A stretch of DNA of 64,000 bases from Euglena gracilis (Eukaryota > Euglenida > Euglenophyceae > Euglenales): positions 76,704,073-76,768,072 of the forward strand of contig CP154954.1 in assembly GCA_039621445.1 (NCBI GenBank), read 5' to 3'. Position 1 is the stretch's first letter. Each line of letters begins with the position of its first letter. The translations under genes were made by a program, and so were the position numbers. Below, piece by piece: positions 52,267-62,557 of this stretch. The notes under the pieces are model-generated. The model was not told the DNA's origin. It searched no databases and saw nothing but the letters and a program-made list of their open reading frames with translations.

Positions 52267-54272
52267 CAGGGCGGTCTGTGAGGGACGGGATTATTTTTTT
52301 TTTAGTTAAGGACCGCATCCCTTAAGGACCGTCCCCTTAAGGACCCCCCCCCCCCCCCCAATACACAGAAACCCGAAAAAAATTTTCCTGCGCCTTCGGC
52401 GCCGGGTATTTTTTTTTTGACCCGTTTTGGGACCCATATGGGAGGCCCCCCCCAAAACCCCCCAAAACCCCATTTTTTCACACCTTCCAAAATTTCAACG
52501 TTTTCTCAAAAATTTGATTTTGAGTGTTTTTTTTTTGAAGCAAAAAAAAAGCCATTGAAAATCCAAAAAAATTCCAAGAGAAAAAATGTCAGTAAATTTT
52601 TGACTGTGTCAAGAGTTGGTCCGCTTTTTTTGACCTTCCTTATTTTCCACCCCCCTCCTAAAACTACCAAATTGACCCTGAAAATTTTGAGATTTTTTTT
52701 GTAAAAAAATATGGTTTTTCATCAAAAATCATGTATTTAGGGTTCAAATTCCCGTTTTCCCGTTTCCCCGTTTTTTTTTTGGTGAAAATGCTTCCTTGGC
52801 CTGCCCCGAAAAAGACCATGCATACCTCTCCCCTCTTCCCCTGGAAGTTGGCAACCAGCCCACACAATCACTTAGTCATTGACCAACCCCCTCCCCCGGG
52901 GAGGGGGTGGTTGACCGCCATAAATACACCAAAAATGTTGTACAAGGTTGCAATAAAAGACGGAAAATTGTCAAAGTTTGGCCAAAATTTGGCCAAACTT
53001 CTTTGGCCATTTTAGCCATTTTCGTTAACTCTTGGCAAAAATAATGGCCAACAGTAGCCAAAAAGTGACAAACAGTCAGGCCAACTGGCCGAAAGTGCCC
53101 CCAAACGCTCAAAAGTCTATAAATTTTATAAATCGTTGGGTGCTTTTTGTGAGTTCAACTTTTTGAATTTGCAACACGACGGGGACAGTTGTTTTTCGGC
53201 TGCAAAACGACCAAAAAAAAACTGATTTGTGGCAATTTTTTGAGGCAGACCATCATCGAAAATGCCATTGGGGTTGGAGTTTCGCCAACAGTTCCTTATC
53301 CTGTAAACCCCATCGATCGATCGATTGGACTATCCCCTCTTGTAAATCTTCCTCAAAGGCAAGTTTGGAAGGCTTATGTCAATTTACAACACACCTGAGT
53401 TGTAAACAAGAAAAAATGTGTGGGTTATGATTTAAAACTTGAGATAAACCACCAATTGCCCAATTTCTGAAAAATTCCATTATGGGACAGACTCCATGAC
53501 CCATCAAAAGAGCAAATTTTCACCCATCAAAATTTCATCTCTAACCATCAAAACGGTGAAGTTCCCGGTGAACTTCACCGGTGAAGTACCCGGTGAACTT
53601 CACCGGTGAAGTTCACCGGCGGTATGCCCCGCCCATTTGCACACTCCTGAGCATGAGCAGATTCAACCATTTATGTTGGGATTCCTGGGGACCAAGTACA
53701 AAAACTGTTTGTTTGTGCAAATTTAGTTGATGTTGGAGTTGAGGATTTCGAAATTCGTGGTGCCGCAAAGGAGCACAAGGAGCACAAGCTCTTGAAGAAG
53801 ATTGGGTCTTCCCCAGCGTCTTTGGGCGCTGGGTGTTTTTTTTTTACCCATTTTGGGACCCATATAGGAGGTCCCACGAAAACCCCCCCAAAATCCCGTC
53901 TTTTTCACACCTTTCAAAAATTCAACAACATTTTCTCAACAGTTTGATTTTGAGAGATTTTTGAAGCAAAAAAATGACATTGAACATCACAAAAAATTCC
54001 AAAGAGAAAAAATCTAAGTGAAATTTGAATGTTCCAAAATTTGGTCCCATTTTTTTGACCTGCATTTTTTTGACCCCCCTCCTAAAAACTAACAATTTTC
54101 AACCCTAAAATTTTGGAGATTTTTTTGGGGGAAAATGTGGTTTTCCATCAAAAAATCATGTATTTTGGGTTCATTTTTCAAAGTAATTTTCAAAAAAATT
54201 CCCCGGCCAAAATCCTTATTTTTCGGTTAAAGTGTATCGTGACAGTTTTTTTTTTGCTTAAGGACCGCCCTG
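52267..54272. mobile_element. hAT-type element, 2006 bp, with perfect 8-base target duplication (family F2, copy a)
   Basis: Terminal CAGGGCGGTC at both ends; target duplication GAGCATTA at 52259-52266 and 54273-54280. Subterminal CTTAAGGACCGC words recur near each end. Two direct repeats of about 370 bases (52385-52755, 53815-54180) share GCGCTGGGT/GCGCCGGGT hairpins, TTTTGGGACCCATAT, TTGATTTTGAG and AAATCATGTATTT..GGGTTC. Between them lie a GGGGAGGGGG hairpin and a GGTGAACTTCACC cluster. No transposase-like frame, so non-autonomous. Confidence 0.88.
53505..53625. repeat. GGTGAACTTCACC cluster, copy 2
   Basis: CCCATCAAAATTTCATCTCT, AACCATCAAAACGGTGAAG, then CCGGTGAACTTCACCGG words. Matches 11205-11290. 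Nested in the F2 element. Confidence 0.8.
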
Positions 54273-54280
54273 GAGCATTA

Positions 54281-54381
54281 TGTGTTCCCCCCACGTAATC
54301 GTCTTTAATTTCTGCTGTAATTGCTGTTTTGTCATCCTTTTGGCGGGAACAAAGTTTGCAAAATAAATCGTCAGCCATCAT
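54281..54381 (-). CDS. Gene fragment cut by the F2 element
   Basis: MMADDLFCKLCSRQKDDKTA, ITAEIKDDYVGGTHN runs openly to the target duplication. The C-x2-C followed by a charged helix is protein-like; upstream in the same frame is KKYKVLCLFFV. On the other side of the insertion the frame would continue with AFRRLCTVCASLMRIIFV. The element therefore appears to sit in, or very close to, an exon. Confidence 0.4.
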
Positions 54382-54612
54382 GACAAAGAAAAGGCACAGA
54401 ACTTTGTATTTTTTCAAAATTAAAATCCGGTGAGGTTTATAAATCCTGCTGAACCACCCTGAGCCGGTTGGACAATAACATAGTTTATGTTCCAGTGGTC
54501 AAATTTGGGTAAAAAGATAATCAGTATTAGGCTGAGCATTCAACACCTGGTCTCAAAGAGCGACATTTGCTTTATTTTCTTAGGTTTTTTTTGTCGTGTC
54601 CATGCTTCACAG

Positions 54613-54816
54613 TCCGGTTCCATGGAATGTTTTCTGAATTATTACGAAAGGTCACCAATCATCTTTAAAAAACACCCATTTTCTGGCAACAAAAAAATGA
54701 CAGAAAATTGCAATTACATTACCACAGGTGGCCGTGGCCAGAGTTGCATCCCTCAAATCAACCGACCTGTGAACTTATTCGGATTTGTTCCCAAGGGCAG
54801 ACCAGATCTCGCGTAA
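54613..54816 (+). CDS. Terminal exon, hypothetical protein
   Basis: Acceptor TTTTTTTTGTCGTGTCCATGCTTCACAG precedes SGSMECFLNYYERSPIIFKK, HPFSGNKKMTENCNYITTGG, RGQSCIPQINRPVNLFGFVP, KGRPDLA and TAA. Balanced composition; a GTGGCC donor after ITTG could shorten it. No family recognised. Confidence 0.48.
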   Translation, partial: SGSMECFLNYYERSPIIFKKHPFSGNKKMTENCNYITTGGRGQSCIPQINRPVNLFGFVPKGRPDLA

Positions 54817-55144
54817 CGTTTCCAAGGTACATGGCTGGGAAATGTTGCTGGCTGACTCCACTTCTCTCTGGCTTAGCCCTGGCCAGCGAATTTTTTTCCA
54901 GTGCAAGCAAGGTGCCGGGTATTTTTAACCCCCCAAAAAACCTGCCAAAAGTGCCTTGTTTTGGGTATTTTTGGTATTTTTTTTTTTGCTTTTTTGGGGG
55001 ACAAGGTTTGCACAAAAATTATAAATAAAAAATCTTATTTCTGTCTCGGATCGCAGCGGCAGAAAAATTTTCCCCCAGATGGGTTCCCTGGACCCCCCCC
55101 CCCCGGCCCTGGGACCTGCTGATTTCCCTGGCGATATTCCGGCT

Positions 55145-55380
55145 GCTGAGTGGATCTCCCTGGCAGTGGAACCCCCCGGTTCTTTAAGACCTGCCCTGAT
55201 GGGCCGAACTTGTGCCCTCCGGTGACCGACCTTTCGCCGTCGCCCACCCGCTGTGGCCTGTCCTGCGTCCTGGGCGGCGCACCACGCCGGCGTCACAGCG
55301 GCGAACACGGGATTGGCAGGCGCTGTGTTGCACCTTTGTTTCCCCCCACTTCCCCACCCGCTGACAGACATGGGTGTTTC
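55145..55380 (+). CDS. GC-rich candidate exon upstream of the next gene
   Basis: After GGCTGCTGAG, WISLAVEPPGSLRPALMGRT then CALR ends at CG|GTGACC; another plus frame reads SPSPTRCGLSCVLGGAPRRR, HSGEHGIGRRCVAPLFPPT. It is likely part of the gene at 55389-56396, but the join phase was not matched. The minus strand is open as well. Confidence 0.3.
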
Positions 55381-55388
55381 TCACGCAG

Positions 55389-56396
55389 GGAAAGCGGAAC
55401 ACGTCCTTGTTTCATGACACAAATGATTTGCTGACCCCTTCTCAGCCTCTGAAAGGATTGTGGGGACTTTCAAAAGAAGGTGCATCTTTGGCAGCGGTGT
55501 GATGGAGGGGGATTCTATTGATGTTTGTCCATGCTGATATTTGGATGTGTTTTGTTGACATTCCTCGCACAGTTCTATTCATAAAGAATCTTCAGCAAGC
55601 CGACAATTATTCCTCTGTTCTGCCGCGGAACGAAGCTGCACAAAGGCCTTCTGTCCCATCTGCCGCCCGCAGAAGTGGTCGGTGCACAAACCGCCAATAC
55701 AGTCGCCAAGGGACCAAAAAAATTGGGCCGGCTTGCTGGGTCGTCAGCGGGTGTTTTTTTGGCCCCTCCTGTACTCCGGTCCCTCCCCTGCGGGCGTCCC
55801 CTCAGCTTGAGGTGGACAGCCCCAAATCTACGGGGGACCACCTGAGCTGGTGGGCCCAGCCAGGCTCTCCCGCTCCCGTCGCTGTGGTATTTGCTGGCAC
55901 TCCAGTTGGTCGACCCCTGTGGATCAATGGCCAGGGTGCATGCCAGGCTTGTGCTGAGGGTTCGCACTACCCAGGTGGGCTCGACTGCAGCTGGGCCAAG
56001 TTTAGCTGGTGGAAATCCTGGTGGACCCCCATGGGGGGGGACTGCTAGCTAGCTAGCTAGTGGAGAAAAAAAATTTCCCCAATGACTGGCGCGAAATGCC
56101 GGATTTTTTTTGGATTCCCTTGGACAAGAAAATATTTTTTTTGCAGAAGTTGAGAAAGAAGTTCTGTGAGGTTGCCCCCCTGGGGGTATTGTCTGCCTAC
56201 CTGCCCAGGCGTTCCAGGAGATTCCAAGGCCCCCTCCCCCCGGGTGGGCGGGCCAAATTCGGCCTGGGCCCCTGGCTGCCAGGCTTTACAGAGGCTGAAC
56301 AGGACCTGGGTATCTGAAAACCACAGTTTTGGGGGGCAGATTGGACCCATTCAACAAAAATCTGAAATGTGCCTGGGGCAACCTCCCTCCTTTTAA
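55389..56396 (+). CDS. Four-exon hypothetical protein, phase-consistent
   Basis: Exons: 55389-55479 (GKRNTSLFHDTNDLLTPSQP, LKGLWGLSKE); 55573-55739 (LFIKNLQQADNYSSVLPRNE, AAQRPSVPSAARRSGRC, RQGTKKIGPACW); 55806-55935 (LEVDSPKSTGDHLSWWAQPG, SPAPVAVVFAGTPVGRPLWI, NGQ); 56209-56396 (VPGDSKAPSPRVGGPNSAWA, PGCQALQRLNRTWVSENHSF, GGQIGPIQQKSEMCLGQPPS, F, TAA). Junction phases 1, 0 and 1 all agree, and acceptors are pyrimidine-rich (GGGCGTCCCCTCAG, TGCCTACCTGCCCAG). The third intron starts G|GTGCATGC and then immediately carries the left end of an F1 MITE. Pro/Ser-rich; no known domain. Confidence 0.6.
55944..56207. mobile_element. hAT-type MITE, left end in an intron (family F1, copy c)
   Basis: CAGGCTTGTGCTGAGGG at 55944 matches the F1 terminus at 14 of 17. 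CTGCAGCTGGGCCAAGTTTA, GCTAGCTAGTGGA and ACTGGCGCGAAATGCC follow in the same order as in copy a (34889-35010). The 8 bases before it (GTGCATGC) are the start of the intron. The right terminus is not recognisable; the downstream acceptor lies just past the homologous part. Confidence 0.6.
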
Positions 56397-56429
56397 AATG
56401 CATGCACACGCAAAGGTTGGTCGTTCAGT

Positions 56430-56620
56430 TACTGCCCCTTCCCCTGGAGGCTCCTTCGAATATTGATTTTGTTCAAAATCCATCTGTTTTTTTTGGCGAT
56501 GCTCTCAATGGGGAGTCGATGCTTATGGCTTTTTTCATTTTATTATGCTCGTGGTTGCTCCAGTTGCCTGGACAGGGAACTCAGCGAACCCAAAGAGTCA
56601 CCCAAGGCTAATTCTTTAAA
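56430..56620 (+). CDS. Weak coding candidate
   Basis: NIDFVQNPSVFFGDALNGES then MLMAFFILLCSWLLQLPGQ is open and contains a possible membrane helix, stop at 56611. No clear acceptor; CTGGACAG at 56571 could start a different exon. Confidence 0.25.
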
Positions 56621-56918
56621 CTTTTCCAAGCCAGTTTAACAAGTCTGCAACCCACATGCACCCCAGGTCATACCCACTAAAGCAACCCGAGGAAGGGTTT
56701 GTGTCCCTCCCAGGGCATCGCCAGGATCCTCAGAACCCGCCGACCTGTCAGTTTAGCAAGTTTTCAGGGCCCCTCAGATAGGCCGACCTGCCAGGCGACA
56801 GTTTCCCGGGGCGGGGGGGGGGCATTTGACTCACAGCAGTGCTGCGCCTACCCACCTTCCCTGTGCAAGTGTACCGCTTCCCCTCCTCTCTGTTTTTCAA
56901 TGACCTCGAAGTTGCCAG

Positions 56919-57130
56919 TTTACGTCGCCGTCCACCACCTCTGCCCAATGGGGAGAAGCGCGTGGGGTGATGGCTGCTTGCTGGCTGCCATGCAACCCCC
57001 CCACCAATGTCATCAGTTTAATTTGAGGGATGCCAACCGAGGACCGCCCCTTCCATTGATTCAGGAACAGGCGACCTGGGGATTCGAATATCCAAGTCCA
57101 AAAAGCTGCAGAATACATCCAAGGACCTGA
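56919..57130 (+). CDS. Terminal exon, hypothetical protein, 70 codons
   Basis: Acceptor TCAATGACCTCGAAGTTGCCAG precedes YVAVHHLCPMGRSAWGDGCL, LAAMQPPHQCHQFNLRDANR, GPPLPLIQEQATWGFEYPSP, KSCRIHPRT and TGA, 51 bases before the CA microsatellite. Cys/His content moderate; no recognised pattern. Confidence 0.48.
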
Positions 57131-57180
57131 CATGCAACGACGTGCATACCTGTTTTCCTCCTTGTCCAATGCACACTGTG

Positions 57181-57360
<180 letters not shown>

Positions 57361-57482
57361 ACATCCACCCACCCACCCATCCTGTGTCAACAACGCTTTT
57401 CCAGGACAGCATTCTACGTTTTCATTGGAGAATTATATGGTTGACATTGTGTATCATTTTCTTTGATCCCCCCCCCCATGAT

Positions 57483-57550
57483 ACATGCCAACAACTTAGC
57501 TGCAACATGACCGATTGCTGTTGTTGGTTACCTGTCGGTTTCACACCTCA
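57483..57550. repeat. Dispersed repeat, copy of 31498-31600
   Basis: ATGCCAACAACTTAGCTGCA and GGTTTCACACCT in the same order as at 31500. Confidence 0.45.
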
Positions 57551-57555
57551 GACAG

Positions 57556-57681
57556 GTGTCAAGCAGGCGCCAGCCGTGCATGTGCGTTCCCTCGTTCCCC
57601 CTGACCCGTTCGCCGATGCACCCAGTGGCGCCCCTCATAAAGTGGGGCGCCTGCGTTGGCTTGACCCCATTACGAGTGCAG
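57556..57681 (+). CDS. Internal exon ending at an F1 MITE insertion
   Basis: Acceptor GGTTTCACACCTCAGACAG precedes VKQAPAVHVRSLVPPDPFAD, APSGAPHKVGRLRWLDPITS, A, in phase 1, and the exon ends GTGCAG|GTCCACTC. The next base, 57690, is the first of CAGGCTTTTGCTTAG. No family recognised. Confidence 0.45.
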
Positions 57682-57689
57682 GTCCACTC

Positions 57690-58260
57690 CAGGCTTTTGC
57701 TTAGTCGGGTGCCTACCCCAGGGTTTGATATAAGGAGGGCGAACATGGTTTAGGTGGGGGGGGTGCCCCCCCCCCCTCCTGGCCCGCAGGGGGGGTCCGG
57801 ACCACCCCCTCCCACCTGCCAGGGGGGTCCGGACCGACCCTGGGGGGGGGTATCCGGGACCCCCCCCCCAAAAAGGGCCAATTTTTTCCTCCGGCGCTTC
57901 GCACCGAATTTTTTTTTGCATTTTTGGCACATTTTTGCCCAAAAAGTGCCCAAAATGGCACTTTTGGTCGTTTTGGGAGGTCAAAAATTTTCGGTCACCC
58001 AGACCGCGCCACTGTTTAGGTGGGGGGGGTGTCCCCCCCTCCCCCCCCCCCTCCTGGCCCGCAGGGGGGGGTCTGGACCCCCCCACCTGTCCTTATATCG
58101 AACCCGGGCCTACCCCACGGGGGGGGGGTCGGGTTTTGGGGGGTGCCTGCCCATAGCAGGCACCCCCTCCGACCCCGGCGCCTTCGGCGCCGGGGGGCCC
58201 AGAAAAGGCCATTTTCAATGAAAAATTTTTCTGGGGTCCCCCCTGGCGGGGGGTTGGAGG
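57690..58260. mobile_element. hAT-type MITE, left end (family F1, copy d), with nested insertion
   Basis: CAGGCTTTTGCTTAGTCGGG at 57690 follows GTCCACTC, which begins the intron. At 57719 a second MITE has inserted (see next entry). Beyond it the host element continues with a C/G-run and GGCGCCTTCGGCGCC hairpin section. The right terminus is not identified, so the end coordinate is a guess. Confidence 0.55.
57719..58107. mobile_element. hAT-type MITE, 389 bp, nested (family F3)
   Basis: Ends CAGGGTTTGATATAAGG and, inverted, CCGGGTTCGATATAAGG; perfect 8-base target duplication GCCTACCC at 57711-57718 and 58108-58115. The interior has two TTTAGGTGGGGGGGGTG..CCC..CCTGGCCCGCAGGGGG blocks about 285 bases apart, a GGCGCTTCGCACC hairpin and AAAAGTGCC words. 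A TTTAGGTGG word also occurs at 47593. Confidence 0.82.
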
Positions 58261-59340
58261 ATTTAGGAGCAACTATAGGAGGGAGGCTGCCATCGCTCCG
58301 TTGCCTTTCTTTACCTGGTGTACCTCTTGTGTGCGGCCGGCTTTTTTTTTCGTCTGTTTTTCCCTTTTTCGGTTCCCCCCCTGACCTCCTTTCCATTTTG
58401 CCATTTCTCCCCCCTTTGGTTTCATTTCCCCCATTTCTTGGCCACCCCCCCGCCCCACGTTGTGGCATCGTTTTGTTTGTTTCTTCTGTCAAGTTTCCCC
58501 CCCCCCTGACCTTCGCCCCCCTGCCTCCCCCGTCCCTGACGTAATTTGTCCACCCCAGTGTCCACGTGATGTGGACTGCTCTTCTTCCTGTCCCTGCCCC
58601 CAACATCTTTTTTCTTCCACGACTTGATGTTTTGTCTTTAGCCTTCCCTTTTTCCAGGTGCGCCCTCAAACCCCCCCTGGCCCGATGAGTCCGCCACCGC
58701 GAGTGCCCCACCCCTTTGCCGACCACCCTGCCTAGCCCCTATCTGTCCACGCCCCGGGGCGCTGCCACTCACTGTTTTTTTTCCCTTTGCCCTTTTGATA
58801 CTTTTCCGTGTTTCTTTGGTTCGGTTCGGGACCCGGGGTAGGCTGGGTGGGGGGTTTGTCCCCCCCGTAGGGCTCATGCTCTTCTAGGCTTTTCCCTTTC
58901 CCTTTCTTTTCATCAACGGGGGGGGGGGTCGGGTTCCTGCCCCCGCTTGGGCTGTTGCGCTGGTTTTTTCCTGTTTTGGTGGGAGGCTTTTTTTTTTCTG
59001 CTGGCCTTCCTCCAGCCCCCATAGACCCCCCCCCCCTCCCTCCCGCTTGGTAATCACAAGCCTGGTCTGCTCTTTCTAGAAAGGGCCTCACTTTCCTCTT
59101 ATGTGTTGACCCGTGACCAAATATTTGGCATTTTACTGGCGGCCTGAATGCCAAACATTTCCATGAGCAGGAAGTGTTAATTTGTCAAGCCACATTTTTG
59201 TGGTGAAAAGGCTCAGATTTTCAGTCATTGTGAATCAGTATCCTCCATAACCTCGGGCCCTTACGTTGGTGGAAGATGGTTTGGTTGAGACTAGCGATCA
59301 AGTTTCAGGGGACTCATGATCAGATCCTGATCAGTGAGAA
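58260..59340. other. Strand-biased pyrimidine-rich stretch, no gene called
   Basis: 58300-59080 is strongly C/T-rich on the plus strand, so the minus strand is open for over 200 codons of Gly/Arg/Lys-rich text. That is explained by composition. G/C-run hairpins at 58918 and 59025. No splice-supported exon. Confidence 0.4.
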
Positions 59341-59349
59341 TGACTGGGT

Positions 59350-61110
59350 GTAAAATTCTTGGTGTCCACAGTGAACCACAAAATTTTTTTGGTGTCCATA
59401 CGTGAATCACAAAAAAAATCTGGTGTCCACAATGAACCACAAAATGCCAACCTTGGTGTACCACACTAAATGAACGTCTGGTATTATGGGTGGGCAGGGC
59501 GGTCGTGAAACCCAAAAAATTTCCATCCTGCCACATTCAATGAGCCTGCCATAGAACCACCCAAAATGTCATAAAAAGCTTCTTTGACTTGCCAACCTTC
59601 AAACAAGTCTCAGCCCAGGATCATCCGTTGGACTTTGGGGGGGGGCACTTGGGGGTGATCTTAGAAAATAGATGACCAGGGGAGAGAGTGCAGAGGGCGA
59701 GAGTTCCCACTGGATCTGGACCCTCGTTTATGAGTGGCATACCTTTATTTTGTCGGCAAGGTGTGGACACCAAAAAAATATCTGTGGTTCATGTTTAAAT
59801 CGGCCATATTTCGGGCAAGGCGGGGAGTTGTGGGGAAATCAAAATACTGTTAGATAGGGCATTGTAAAGGCTTCAATTTAGGTCTCTGGATATTTCCTTT
59901 GATTTCGCTTCGTTCTCATTTGGACAAACATGTTCAAAGAAGATTGCTTCATTGCTGTTGAGGTGAAAAATAATGATGCAAATGTCCAAAGTGGCCAAAA
60001 TTGGCCGAAAAATGGCCGTAACTCAGGCTTGGGAGGGAGTTGCGGGGAAATCAAAATACCTTTCGATAGGGCATATTAAGGGCTTCAATTCAGGCCGGAC
60101 ATTTCCTTTGTTCCCCCACCATTTTTGAGCAATTTTAGAAAAATTGCTTTTTTGACCCAAAGAAGGGTCAAAAACAGCTGAGTCGCAAGTCTGCCGCGCT
60201 GTTTTGCACAGTTTTCTCCTGTTTTGATTTAGCCGTTTTAGGCCATTTTTGGGTTAAAATGTCGAAAAAAGTTCGACAAAATTCGAAAAAAAATTGTCCA
60301 AACCGATGTTTCCCCGACCCGGAAACCCTGTTTTTTTTTGAGCCGAAAATGAGCGTTTTTCGACCCCCCCCCCCCCGGCCCCCCCCGTTTTAGGCCCGGA
60401 ACCCATGCAGTTGGGTGCAAAATTTCATATTAAGCCTCAAGAGAGTCCTAGAATATTCACCCGGCGCGAATCGCCCTAAGATTTTTTTTTGCCCCCGCAA
60501 GGGAGGAGGGGGGTAGGGGGACCCCCTTCCGAAACTGGGGGGGGGGGGGCGACGAGGTTTTGAATAGTGCTGAGCTCTTAATGGGACTTGCACGTAATGG
60601 ACGGCTGAAAAGACCAGCATTCCAAATATCACATAAATTATGATTTACAAATTGCACACCTGCAATTTACGTTTACTTATAGTAATTTTGGAAAGGTTAA
60701 GAGGTCAGCGATCCTCCCCATACCCCCCACACCCCTTTGCTTCGATTTTTTTCGACTTTTTTTTGACCCGGAAATCGAGAAGTTTCGGCGACCGAAAACT
60801 GGAGATAGGAGGGAGGTCCCCCCACCCCCCCCCTCCTTTGAGATTCCCATACAAGCCTGGGGGTGTGATTCGCTGCCAGACTTTACAGATTGAGCCGGAG
60901 CCAACGTCCACAATTTGGCTGAGGTGTCTCAAAATCAATCCACTTTTAGTTGTGAAACTTTATTTTTTTCGATCCTCAATCAAGGTTTGTGGGCAACAAA
61001 ATTTTTGTGGACACCAAAATTTTTTTTGTGGTTCACCTGTGGACACCAAAAAAAATTGTGATTCACACGTCTTTTGTGAACCACACTAAATGAATGTCTG
61101 CATAATACAC
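59350..61110. repeat. GTGGACACC / GTGAACCAC word clusters flanking tandem direct repeats
   Basis: Left cluster (59365-59480): GTGTCCACAGTGAACCACAA, TGGTGTCCATACGTGAATCA, ACCACACTAAATGAACGTCT. Right cluster (60990-61100): the complementary GTGGACACCAAAATT.. and TGTGGTTCACCTGTGGACAC, but with ACCACACTAAATGAATGTCT again in direct orientation. Between them two direct repeats (59815-59900, 60025-60110) share GTTG(T/C)GGGGAAATCAAAATAC and GATAGGGCAT..GGGCTTCAATT. A CGGCGCGAATCGCC hairpin at 60462 and a G run at 60539 lie near the right side. No gene seen. Confidence 0.55.
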
Positions 61111-61363
61111 TCCTGCCCCCCAGAGTCGTAAGGAAAAGAAGCCCGAGTGGGAAGCTGGGCAAAATGGGTTGGTCCAGTTCCAAAAACCCGCTCTACTTTT
61201 TCCGGGGTGACAAGTCTTAAAAGCAACGGAAAGCGGATTCGTTAACCCTTTGTTGTGTTGTTGCCCAACAGAACCAGTGTGCGCCAGTTTTATTTTTTGT
61301 AACTCAGAAGACCCTCCCCCCAGGGAGGAAAACACGTGTCGCGTTTTTCAAGGGTCTGGTTTG

Positions 61364-61388
61364 TGGGTGGGTGGGTGGGTGGGTGGGT
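61364..61388. repeat. Short (GGGT)n tract
   Basis: Six GGGT units. Confidence 0.95.
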
Positions 61389-61590
61389 AGTAGCGCCCAG
61401 GGCTGCCTCCCATGGAGGCGGCGCGCGGTCAGGGATTGGATTCCTGCGCGCAGCTCCAGAAATTTTTTGAAAAATGTCTCGGAACGGCCTCCCCCATCGG
61501 GGGGGGGGGACCGAAGCCGCGGGACCGTGAGGTCACACTGGAATTTTTCAAGTCATGGTGTTGTGCCCGCACCATGCATCCCCCACACAG

Positions 61591-62253
61591 AAAAGTGGGA
61601 AGAGGGCAGGAGGCAAGAGCAGCACTGGGGCGCAAGGGTGTAGACCCGCCCACGGGAACCACACCAACCACACAAGGTGAGTGTATGTCCCTACAGCGCT
61701 GGAATTATACCAGAGTTGCTCACCCGGCCAGGCGGAGCAACAAAAGAGCACTGGTGGGAGGGGTACCTGGCCACTCACCACACAGCAAGCTGGGACAGAA
61801 GCGAAGTTAGCGCCGGCCATAAACAGACAAGAAGCCTTAGTGCAAGTAAGGGGGGGGGGGCTGTGCCAACCTGGGTGGGCGCCCCACCCAGGTTGGTCTT
61901 AATAAACCCCCGAGGGTCTTAATAAAAAGCCTGAAGATAGGATGCATGAGTGGCCTGCCCACCTGAGGGTCTAAGGGCCCATGCCGCCGACATTGTGGGC
62001 TGCCTGCTTCATAGTGTTGAACCGAACCGCTCCTGCTGCTCATTGCTGGGGATTGCCCCTGTTTTTTTTTGACAGTTCCAGACCACCTTACCCTCCTGCC
62101 ATTTGCAATTTACAGCAGGCTGAACAGTGCACCCTCTACAACTGTCTAATCGAGGCGTTGCTGGGGCTAGGCAAAATATCCGTGAAAAGGGCAAAATATG
62201 GGTTAATTGCATTCAAATTTGCCTTGTTGATTTGTTTATGTATCCGTTTTTGA
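61591..62253 (+). CDS. Three-exon hypothetical protein with a possible 20-base intron
   Basis: Exon 61591-61676 (acceptor CATCCCCCACACAG, donor CACAAG|GTGAGTG): KVGRGQEARAALGRKGVDPP, TGTTPTTQ. GTGAGTGTATGTCCCTACAG (61677-61696) looks like a complete 20-base intron. Exon 61697-61845 fits its phase: LELYQSCSPGQAEQQKSTGG, RGTWPLTTQQAGTEAKLAPA, INRQEALVQ, donor CAA|GTAAGG. Terminal exon 62076-62253 after CCCCTGTTTTTTTTTGACAG: SRPPYPPAICNLQQAEQCTL, YNCLIEALLGLGKISVKRAK, YGLIAFKFALLICLCIRF, TGA, with a C-terminal hydrophobic segment. The phase into the last exon (2) does not match the preceding donor (0), so one exon may be missing. No family recognised. Confidence 0.5.
61846..61935. repeat. GTCTTAATAAA mini-element in the intron
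   Basis: A G run, CCAACCTGGGTGGGC facing GCCCCACCCAGGTTGG, then GGTCTTAATAAACCCCCGAG and GGTCTTAATAAAAAGCCTG. It starts exactly at the GTAAGG donor of the preceding exon. Confidence 0.65.
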
Positions 62254-62557
62254 TCGGGTTTTCATTCAACCCAAAAACCCATGACAAGAATGTTATTAGT
62301 TATCATTATTGTTGTAATTATTAGTTAAGGTTTGGGGTTAGTGCTTCAGGCTTATGTGATCAAACCGAGGTGGGAATGCAAGTACTAAACCTGACCTGAA
62401 TTCCCCCAACACCTATTGCATCTGCCAATGCCAGTTCTGCAACTATAAAATAATGTAAGGTACCGAAACTGCAACGACGCGCTTCAAAAATGGGTGCCCA
62501 ATAATGGGAACAATATGTGGATTAACAAACCTGGATGGGTCCCGTTCTCCCTTCCAG

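Noticed and set aside
56388-56405. ATGCATGC near 56394 as the second target copy for the F1 element at 55944.
   Set aside because: Preceding bases do not resemble the F1 terminus, and the site lies at the stop codon of a phase-matched exon.
58016-58726. 236-codon minus-strand frame rich in Gly, Arg and Lys.
   Set aside because: Explained by a strongly pyrimidine-rich plus strand; its 3' part lies inside a MITE.
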